Of a stretch of 22,798 nt of DNA, positions 15,377-21,362 are shown piece by piece (position 1 is the first letter of the stretch; every line of letters starts with the position of its first letter). The stretch comes from Bacteroidota bacterium. GTDB taxonomy: Bacteria > Bacteroidota > Bacteroidia > UKL13-3. The DNA lies in NCBI GenBank assembly GCA_947462865.1, contig CANHRW010000004.1, forward strand, positions 1 through 22,798, written 5' to 3'. Under the pieces are notes generated by a model. That model searched no databases. It was not told where the DNA came from and saw only the letters and a list, made by a program, of their open reading frames with translations. A program made the translations under genes and the position numbers.

Positions 15377-15436
15377 TGCCTGCTTAAATGTTTCAGACAA
15401 AGATGGTTAAAAATATACACTTTGTACACTTAGTTC

Positions 15437-16381
15437 TTAACTTGCAATGTTAGTTGTACGATTTTGTATAAAATCGGCATAGGCAAGCGCAATTCCTTGT
15501 TCAAGATTAACTTGGGGTTTCCAACCTAAAGCAAACATATGAGAAGAATCCATTAATTTACGTGGTGTGCCATCTGGTTTAGAAGTATCAAATTGAATTG
15601 ATCCTTCAAATCCTATTACTTTTGCCACAGTTTGAGCCAATTCTGAGATGCTCACATCAGCACCATAGCCAATATTTAAAAATGGCTTTTGGTGATAGTT
15701 TTTCATCACCAATAATGCTGCATCGGCTAAATCATCTACAAATAAAAATTCTCGAAGTGGTTTTCCTGTCCCCCAAATGATTACCTCATGAGCCTTGTTT
15801 ATTTTTGCCTCATGAAATCTTCTAATAAGCGCAGGCAATACATGTGAATTTTCGGGGTGGTAATTGTCGTTTGGGCCATATAAATTGGTAGGCATTACTG
15901 ACACAAAGTTACAATTGTATTGATCACGGTAGGCCTCACACATTTTAATGCCAGCTATTTTGGCAATGGCATAAGGCTCATTAGTAGGCTCTAATAAACC
16001 AGTTAACAACGCAGTTTCTTGTATGGGTTGAGGTGCAAATTTTGGATATATACAGCTAGATCCAAAAAACATCAATTTTTTTACACCTTGCAAATACGAC
16101 TGATGGATGATATTGTTTTGAATCATTAAATTATCGTAGATGAATGCTGCACGGTAAGTATTATTTGCATGTATTCCTCCAACTTTTGCTGCTGCTAAAA
16201 AAACATATTGAGGCTTTTCCGTTTCAAAAAATGCTGCCACCTCTTGGGTATTTCTCAAATCCAATTCAGCAGAAGTTTTAAATACAATTTGGGTATAACC
16301 AGCTTTTTTCAAACACCGATGCAAAGCCGACCCCAACATCCCTCTGTGACCTGCTATATATATTTTATCGTTTAACTCCAT
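15437..16381 (-). CDS. fcl: GDP-L-fucose synthase
   Basis: An NADP(H)-dependent extended short-chain dehydrogenase of 314 residues. It converts GDP-4-keto-6-deoxy-D-mannose to GDP-L-fucose by epimerisation and reduction. Visible: the nucleotide-binding GHRGMLG at 11-17, AAAKVGGI near 63, the SSCIYP segment with the catalytic Ser at 108-109, the catalytic Tyr137 and Lys141 in YAIAKIAG, YGPNDNYHPENSHVLPALIRRFHEAK, and WGTGKPLREFLFVDD typical of this enzyme (also called wcaG). Length matches the family. The partner dehydratase gene gmd is not in the window. It points to L-fucose as a building block of the polysaccharide. It has its own candidate promoter just upstream and is followed after a 60-base gap by the activator gene. 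Confidence 0.93.
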   Translation of the reverse strand: MELNDKIYIAGHRGMLGSALHRCLKKAGYTQIVFKTSAELDLRNTQEVAAFFETEKPQYVFLAAAKVGGIHANNTYRAAFIYDNLMIQNNIIHQSYLQGVKKLMFFGSSCIYPKFAPQPIQETALLTGLLEPTNEPYAIAKIAGIKMCEAYRDQYNCNFVSVMPTNLYGPNDNYHPENSHVLPALIRRFHEAKINKAHEVIIWGTGKPLREFLFVDDLADAALLVMKNYHQKPFLNIGYGADVSISELAQTVAKVIGFEGSIQFDTSKPDGTPRKLMDSSHMFALGWKPQVNLEQGIALAYADFIQNRTTNIAS

Positions 16382-16407
16382 TATTAAAACACATTTAATT
16401 GAATATT

Positions 16408-16415
16408 CAAATATA
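16408..16415 (-). promoter_or_regulatory. -7 box TATATTTG upstream of fcl
   Basis: Full TAnnTTTG match on the minus strand. A start near 16403 leaves a leader of about 22 bases before the ATG at 16381. No TTTG -33 element is seen at the right distance. A ten-base palindrome, GTCAATTGAC (16418-16427), lies directly upstream and covers the stop codon of the preceding gene. Confidence 0.45.
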
Positions 16416-16417
16416 AG

Positions 16418-17161
16418 TCAATTGACCTTTTGAATTCCTGATAGATACACTTCCATTAATTTTGATTTGTCATGTTCCGAAAATTTTGAATTGTAAATCA
16501 TCCCAAAATCTAAACTTTCTTCAGTTGCATCAAATAAAGGTATTTGCAATGGTCTTTTGTGGAATATAGCAATTAACTCCTGGTGTAAAAAAACCAACAT
16601 AAGCCTAATTTCAAAGCGTTGTTCATTGAAATTAAATTGTTTTAACACAACAGCCAAATACCCCATACAGGTATCTTGTTTTTCAAAATCAAATTGCTTC
16701 ATAAATGGCTTAAAAAAGTCAAACTGCTCATTTAATTTGGCCTGCTTCATAAGAGCAGTTAAGCCCAGCTCCGGTATAGACTTTGGGTCTATAGACGCTT
16801 TGTCAATCAAGGCTACTATGGCTATTTTTGAACAAGTATCATTGAAAGAAAATACATTTAAAGGCACAAACTCTTGTAAACATTTGCCAATTTTCTTTCC
16901 ATTCAAATCAAAGAGTTTGGCATTTTGTTTAACCGCAAGTTCATCTATTAATTGCTTTTTTTGAACAATACAATACATCAATACTTTTTCGAAACGAGCA
17001 GAATAAGGATGACTAAAAAATGGGGTATGGACCTGCACTTCGACTAAATTGCTCAAATCGTTTTCGGCATACAGGGTTGCAATGCCTCCAGTTTCTTCAG
17101 CTCTCATTTGAGCGAATAAGCCTAAAAAAAAGCTTAGTAAAAAAAGCTTACTTCTTTGCAA
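16418..17161 (-). CDS. Unknown secreted protein following dedA
   Basis: A 247-residue protein I do not recognise. It begins with a short basic region and a hydrophobic stretch (KLFLLSFFLGLFAQM), most like a Sec signal peptide cleaved near residue 21, so it probably lies in the periplasm or outside. The mature part is mixed alpha/beta in appearance, with a few cysteines (among them Cys64, Cys93, Cys109) and a repeated flavour of QFDFFKPF/QFDFEKQD/QFNFNEQRF around 145-180. No catalytic motif stands out. Start: TTG at 17161, inside the end of dedA (14-base overlap); the first ATG (codon 19) would remove the signal peptide, so TTG is preferred. Co-transcribed with dedA. Confidence 0.7.
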   Translation of the reverse strand: MQRSKLFLLSFFLGLFAQMRAEETGGIATLYAENDLSNLVEVQVHTPFFSHPYSARFEKVLMYCIVQKKQLIDELAVKQNAKLFDLNGKKIGKCLQEFVPLNVFSFNDTCSKIAIVALIDKASIDPKSIPELGLTALMKQAKLNEQFDFFKPFMKQFDFEKQDTCMGYLAVVLKQFNFNEQRFEIRLMLVFLHQELIAIFHKRPLQIPLFDATEESLDFGMIYNSKFSEHDKSKLMEVYLSGIQKVN

Positions 17162-17801
17162 ATTGGTGTTTGATCAATTGAAATATAATGGGCATAACCG
17201 ACAAAAACACAATGCCCAATACTACTTTTTCAAAATTGTGTTGTACCCAAGGAATATTGCCTAAAAAGTAACCTGCCAACGTAATGCTTGTAACCCAAAT
17301 AATGGCACCTATTACACAAAAAGTAATGTATTTACTGTATTTCATACTGCCTACTCCTGCAACAAATGGCGCAAATGTTCTCACAATAGGAACAAATCGA
17401 GCAATGATTATGGCAACTGAACCATGCTTTTCGTAAAAAGTTTCGGTTTTTTGAATGTATTCTTTTTTAATGGTGAACAATCCGAACAATTTAGCCCCCT
17501 CGCCTTTCTTGGCTAAAAACTTCCCTATCATGTAATTGGTATTATCGCCCAACAATGCAGCCAACACGAGCAGTACAATTACTAACCAAACTTCTAATTG
17601 ATTGGCCGGATTACCTGCCAATAAGCCCGCAGTAAACAAGAGTGAATCGCCAGGCAAAAGTGGCAAAACCACCAATCCTGTTTCACAAAAAACAATTAAA
17701 AATAACAAGCCATATATCCAAGGACCATGGTTTGCGACAAAAGCCTCTAAAAAACCTTTTGTATTAGTAAGTAATTCTTTTAAAATGTCTAAAATTTCCA
17801 T
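17148..17801 (-). CDS. DedA-family (VTT-domain) membrane protein
   Basis: A 217-residue inner-membrane protein of the DedA/SNARE-associated family. Diagnostic stretches are FCETGLVVLPLLPGDSLLF near 38, GDNTNYMIGKFLAKKG near 85 and ARFVPIVRTFAPFVAGVG near 134, plus C-terminal hydrophobic segments. Family members from other bacteria act in membrane homeostasis, and some have been shown to move undecaprenyl phosphate or phospholipids across the membrane. Near an undecaprenyl-dependent polysaccharide locus, recycling of the carrier lipid is an attractive but unproven idea. The start ATG at 17801 faces the small lipoprotein gene across 61 bases. A one-mismatch -7 box (TAAACTTG, complement of 17822-17829) could start its transcript. 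Confidence 0.92.
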   Translation of the reverse strand: MEILDILKELLTNTKGFLEAFVANHGPWIYGLLFLIVFCETGLVVLPLLPGDSLLFTAGLLAGNPANQLEVWLVIVLLVLAALLGDNTNYMIGKFLAKKGEGAKLFGLFTIKKEYIQKTETFYEKHGSVAIIIARFVPIVRTFAPFVAGVGSMKYSKYITFCVIGAIIWVTSITLAGYFLGNIPWVQHNFEKVVLGIVFLSVMPIIFQLIKHQFAKK

Positions 17802-17825
17802 CAGATTGGGTTAATGCAGCGCAAG

Positions 17826-17858
17826 TTTACTAAAATCTCGTTGCTTTTTATAATTTTG
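17826..17858 (+). promoter_or_regulatory. Promoter TTTA-N21-TAATTTTG abutting a start codon
   Basis: TAATTTTG (17851-17858) fully matches TAnnTTTG, with a one-mismatch -33 element TTTA at 17826-17829. The ATG of the small lipoprotein begins only five bases after the box, so transcription would begin at or next to the A of the ATG, suggesting a leaderless or nearly leaderless message. Confidence 0.45.
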
Positions 17859-17862
17859 TATC

Positions 17863-17985
17863 ATGGCTTTCAAGTATAAAATTTTGCTCGCAGGTTTGGT
17901 ATTGGCATTGGTATTTGCCTCGTCCGGTTGCAATACCCGTAAAGGAATTGCACGTAATAAAAAATGTAATTGCCCGGCATTCTAG
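17863..17985 (+). CDS. Small 40-residue Cys-rich lipoprotein
   Basis: A short open frame of 40 residues: a basic start (MAFKYK), a hydrophobic segment (ILLAGLVLALVFA), then SSGC with Cys23 in lipobox position, leaving a mature tail of only 18 residues, basic and ending KCNCPAF. A CxCPxF ending after a lipobox fits my recollection of tiny Bacteroidota lipoproteins of unknown function. The stop TAG is directly followed by the ATG of the glycosyltransferase, so the two would be translated from one message. The lipobox lacks the usual Leu at -3. Function unknown; an anchored metal- or thiol-reactive peptide is one possibility. Confidence 0.65.
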   Translation: MAFKYKILLAGLVLALVFASSGCNTRKGIARNKKCNCPAF

Positions 17986-18804
17986 ATGAACAAGCAACCT
18001 TTGTTGAGTTTAATTACGGTTTGTTTCAATGCTGGGAAAGTATTAGAAAACACACTTTTGTCGGCCATGAATCAAACATTCCAAGATTTTGAGCTGGTAA
18101 TAATTGATGGTGGCTCCATAGACAATACGCTTGAGATTGCGCAAAAATTCAGTTCTAAAATAGGCTACTTGGTTTCCGAAAAAGACAATGGTATTTATGA
18201 TGCCATGAACAAAGGGGTGAAAGCAGCCAGAGGCAAATGGATTTATTTTTTAAACGCAGGCGATGCTTTTTACAACAACTCCGTTTTAAGTACACTTTTC
18301 AACAAAAATATTTCGCAACACATTCAATTGATTTATGGCCAAATTGAAACCAAAAACGAACCTACAGGAATCAATTACAAAGCAGGCAAATCAGTTGTCA
18401 TTTCAGACTTCTATCACAGTTACCCCATCTGTCACCAAGCTACTTTTAGTCAAAAAAACTTATTTGAGCGCATTGGTTATTTTAACACGCAATACAAATT
18501 AGCTGCCGATACAGAATGGTTCTTTAGGGTCTTTCAACAATTCCCTAATGATACGTTGTTTATAGATACACCAATTGCTTACTACGACATTCAAGGCACC
18601 ACCTATCACAAAAGAATGGCTGGATACAAAGAGTATTTGCATTTTGGAAATCGTCATTTCCCTATTTACATCAGCATCAAAAATCACCTCAATTATCCTT
18701 TACTTTGGGTAAAAGTAAAAACCATTCGTCTTTTAACACAAACGGCATTGTTTAAACTTTACCGCAAAATAAAATTCAGAAACCAACAAGCACTATCGCA
18801 ATGA
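17986..18804 (+). CDS. Family 2 glycosyltransferase (WcaA-like group)
   Basis: A soluble GT2 enzyme of 272 residues with SLITVCFNAG at 8-17, VIIDGGSIDNT at 38-48, EKDNGIYDAMNKG at 65-77 and the metal-binding region LNAGD at 89-93. The pairing of DGGS with GIYDAMNKG is typical of a large group of bacterial GT2 enzymes from O-antigen and colanic acid loci. The C-terminal part includes CHQATFSQKNLF and DTEWFFRV near 165-186. No membrane anchor is evident. It follows the lipoprotein gene with no gap and overlaps the next gene by four bases (ATGA). It may add a further sugar to the same polysaccharide or serve a separate glycan; orientation and separate promoter leave this open. Confidence 0.92.
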   Translation: MNKQPLLSLITVCFNAGKVLENTLLSAMNQTFQDFELVIIDGGSIDNTLEIAQKFSSKIGYLVSEKDNGIYDAMNKGVKAARGKWIYFLNAGDAFYNNSVLSTLFNKNISQHIQLIYGQIETKNEPTGINYKAGKSVVISDFYHSYPICHQATFSQKNLFERIGYFNTQYKLAADTEWFFRVFQQFPNDTLFIDTPIAYYDIQGTTYHKRMAGYKEYLHFGNRHFPIYISIKNHLNYPLLWVKVKTIRLLTQTALFKLYRKIKFRNQQALSQ

Positions 18805-19442
18805 GTTTAATCACACCACATAAATTTCGTTTTTTACCAAAACATTTTAAAACCAAGCCTTTTAATTTGTTAGATGTTGGAGCAGGAAGTCACAGTGCAA
18901 CAAAAACCAAAAAAGCATATCCGCTTTGTAATTATTATGGCATAGATATCACCAAATCCTATGAAAATGACGAAGCTGATTTTCAGGCCATGTCTGGATT
19001 TTACCAAATGGATCTCACGCTTCTCAATTTCTCAGAAATTCCAGACAACTTTTTTGATGTAATTGTAATGAGCCATATTATTGAACATTTGAGTAATGGA
19101 GACCAAGTGATTGCTGGTTTAATGCCTAAATTAAAGGAAAATGGATTTGTTTACATTGAATATCCTTGCGAGGCAAGTACCAAATTACCAAGCATGAAAA
19201 GAACATTGAATTTTTATGATGACCCAACCCATGTGCGCATTTATTCTACCAAAGAAGTTTCTACAGTGCTCAGTGGTGTTGGTGTAAATACCATTAAAAG
19301 CGGCAGAAGAAGGTATTGGCCTTATATTGTTTTGTTGCCACTCACGCTGGTTACTGAAACGCTCAAATATGGATTTGTACCTGGTGGTGTTTTCTGGGAT
19401 ATCACCGGTTTTGCCGAATATGTGTATGCTCAAAAAAAATAA
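18801..19442 (+). CDS. Class I SAM-dependent methyltransferase
   Basis: A 213-residue methyltransferase of the Methyltransf_11-like group: motif I LLDVGAGSH at 23-31, acidic GIDI at 47-50, and VIVMSHIIEHL at 87-97. The beginning is short, so the SAM site is almost N-terminal. The C-terminal half (RMYS-like THVRIYSTKEV, then a hydrophobic stretch around 170-190) resembles enzymes found in surface-glycan clusters. It is coupled to the upstream glycosyltransferase by an ATGA overlap, suggesting methylation of the sugar that enzyme adds. It differs clearly from the methyltransferase at 1597-2358 and is not a recent duplicate by eye. Confidence 0.88.
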   Translation: MSLITPHKFRFLPKHFKTKPFNLLDVGAGSHSATKTKKAYPLCNYYGIDITKSYENDEADFQAMSGFYQMDLTLLNFSEIPDNFFDVIVMSHIIEHLSNGDQVIAGLMPKLKENGFVYIEYPCEASTKLPSMKRTLNFYDDPTHVRIYSTKEVSTVLSGVGVNTIKSGRRRYWPYIVLLPLTLVTETLKYGFVPGGVFWDITGFAEYVYAQKK

Positions 19443-19451
19443 CCCAAACCT

Positions 19452-20552
19452 ATGACTACTTTCAAAACAGTTTGTACATTTTTTGATGAAATTGCCCCAT
19501 TTTCACTGCAAGAATCGTATGACAATTCAGGATTGATTGTTGGCAACCCCGAACAAATAGTTACTGGCATTTTGGTAAGTTTAGATTGTACCGAATCCAT
19601 TATTGAGGAGGCCATTCAAAAAAAATGCAACCTCATTGTTTGTCATCACCCAATTGTTTTTCAAGGTTTGAAAAAACTTAATGGCAAAACATATGTAGAA
19701 AGAACAGTTATCAAAGCCATTGAAAATAAAATAGGCATCTTGGCCATTCATACCAATTTAGACAATGTTTTTCAAGGGGTCAACCAAACCATTGCAAACA
19801 AAATTGGCTTAACCAATAATAAAATACTGAAACCCATAGCTGGCAATATCATTCATTTGAGTTTGTTTGTACCGGCAGAACATGCAGAAAATTTAAAACA
19901 AGGTTTATTTGAAGCAGGTGCAGGCCAAATTGGCAATTACGACCAATGTGCTTTCCAAACCAATGGCATAGGCAGTTTTAGACCCTTGGAAAACAGCAAC
20001 CCATTTTCAGGCCAAATAGGCAAAACAGAAATTGTTGAGGAATTAAAAATTGAGGTAGTCTTTCAAAAACACCTGAAAAACAAGGTCTTAGCCGCAATGT
20101 GCAAATTTCACCCTTATGAAGAAGTGGCCTATCAGTGTATGGAACTCTTGAACCCAAACCAAACTACTGGATCCGGCATGATTGGTGAATTGGACCAAGC
20201 TTTACCAACCCAAGAATTTCTGAAACATCTGAAAACCAGCATGAACCTAGAAATGATACGGTTTACAAACTTTGCCGAAAAACCAATTAAAAAAGTGGCA
20301 GTTTGTGGTGGTGCAGGTAGTTTCTTACTCAAAGAAGCCATTGCACAAGGGGCAGATGCATTTGTAAGTGCCGATTTTAAATACCACGAATTTTTTGATG
20401 CCGAAGACAGGCTGTTAATCGCTGATATTGGGCATTTTGAGAGTGAAAAATACACTAAAGATTTAATAAGCGACTTGATTATCAAAAAATTTCCTAATTT
20501 TGCCGTTCTTTTATCTCAAACTAATACTAACCCAGTAAACTACTTTTACTAA
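19452..20552 (+). CDS. Nif3-like dinuclear metal-centre protein
   Basis: A 366-residue Nif3/YqfO-type protein, usually a hexamer with a two-metal site; the family has been described as GTP cyclohydrolase 1 type 2-like, but its true role is not settled. Metal ligands are visible: CHHPIVF with His65-His66, HTNLDN with His100 and Asp104, and GHFESE with His328 and Glu332 near the C-terminus. The long form has a middle domain (about 130-240, including GNYDQCAFQTNGIGSF and KFHPYEEVAY) that resembles the PII/CutA-like insert of YqfO. It starts nine bases after the methyltransferase stop and ends two bases before the zinc-ribbon gene, a pairing I recall as common in Bacteroidota. Likely housekeeping. 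Confidence 0.93.
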   Translation: MTTFKTVCTFFDEIAPFSLQESYDNSGLIVGNPEQIVTGILVSLDCTESIIEEAIQKKCNLIVCHHPIVFQGLKKLNGKTYVERTVIKAIENKIGILAIHTNLDNVFQGVNQTIANKIGLTNNKILKPIAGNIIHLSLFVPAEHAENLKQGLFEAGAGQIGNYDQCAFQTNGIGSFRPLENSNPFSGQIGKTEIVEELKIEVVFQKHLKNKVLAAMCKFHPYEEVAYQCMELLNPNQTTGSGMIGELDQALPTQEFLKHLKTSMNLEMIRFTNFAEKPIKKVAVCGGAGSFLLKEAIAQGADAFVSADFKYHEFFDAEDRLLIADIGHFESEKYTKDLISDLIIKKFPNFAVLLSQTNTNPVNYFY

Positions 20553-20554
20553 AT

Positions 20555-21319
20555 ATGGCAGCTGCAAAAGAAATAAGTATTGAACAAAAATTGAAAGCCT
20601 TGTTTAAGCTTCAATTGATTGATTCTAAAATTGACAACCTCCGTTCTGTAAGAGGCGAACTTCCAATGGAAGTAGCTGATTTGGAAGATGAGATTGCTGG
20701 TTACGAAACCCGATTGGTAAACCTGCAAGCAGACATCAAAAAAATGGAAGAATCAATTTCTGCCAACAAAACAAAAATTACTGATGCCAAAGCATTGGTA
20801 AAAAAATACGAAAAGCAGTTAGAAAATGTGAAGAACAACCGTGAGTACGAGGCATTGTCTAAAGAAATTGAAATTCAAGGTTTGGAGCAACAAGCTGCTG
20901 ACAAAAGAATCAAAAATATTCAATACGACATTGAGCAGAAGAAAACTTCATTGGAAAATTTAAAAACTGATTTAGAAGGCCGTAAAGCAGATTTGAAAAC
21001 AAAAAAATCTGAACTAGACACTATCGTAAAGGAAACTGAAAAAGAAGAAAAAGAGTTAATGAAGGTACGTGCGGGTGCTTCTGAAGTTGCTGATGAGCGT
21101 TTGGCAATGTCTTACGAAAGAATCAGAAGAGGCATTAAAAATGGTATTGGTGTAGCAAATATTCAAAGAGATAGCTGCAGCGGTTGTTTTGCCGGAATCC
21201 CACCTCAAAGACAGAGCGATATCAAGCAAAGAAAGAAAATTATTGTATGCGAAAACTGTGGTCGTGTACTGATTGACTCAGCACTTTCTGAAGAAGTAAG
21301 CAGCGAAATGCATTTGTAA
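20555..21319 (+). CDS. Coiled-coil protein with C4 zinc ribbon
   Basis: A 254-residue cytoplasmic protein of the C4-type zinc-ribbon family (PF02591, CT398-like). A long, highly charged coiled coil covers about residues 35-190 and includes the family-typical VKNNREYEALSKEIE near 92. The C-terminal ribbon has Cys208-x2-Cys211 and Cys232-x2-Cys235, with the conserved FAGIPPQR between. Family members are thought to bind nucleic acid or partner proteins; the chlamydial one has been linked to sigma-54 and secretion proteins, but the function is not established in Bacteroidota. It is last in the Nif3 transcription unit and is followed by a strong intrinsic terminator. Confidence 0.93.
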   Translation: MAAAKEISIEQKLKALFKLQLIDSKIDNLRSVRGELPMEVADLEDEIAGYETRLVNLQADIKKMEESISANKTKITDAKALVKKYEKQLENVKNNREYEALSKEIEIQGLEQQAADKRIKNIQYDIEQKKTSLENLKTDLEGRKADLKTKKSELDTIVKETEKEEKELMKVRAGASEVADERLAMSYERIRRGIKNGIGVANIQRDSCSGCFAGIPPQRQSDIKQRKKIIVCENCGRVLIDSALSEEVSSEMHL

Positions 21320-21338
21320 ACAATATTCACTAAAATTG

Positions 21339-21362
21339 AAGCCGCTAATAGCGGCTTTTTTT
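21339..21362 (+). terminator. Rho-independent terminator after the zinc-ribbon gene
   Basis: A perfect eight-pair stem AAGCCGCT / AGCGGCTT (21339-21346 and 21350-21357) with a three-base AAT loop, running directly into T residues through 21362. It lies 20 bases after the stop of the zinc-ribbon gene and ends at the ATG of the next gene. It is the clearest terminator in the window. Confidence 0.92.

Noticed and set aside
15377..15400. TTG start for the sigma-54 activator
   Set aside because: It would add eight residues before the receiver with no family support; the ATG at 15376 fits better.
20132..20485. 117-residue minus-strand frame opposite the Nif3-like gene
   Set aside because: It is antisense to a well-conserved coding region containing the metal-binding residues; no independent support.
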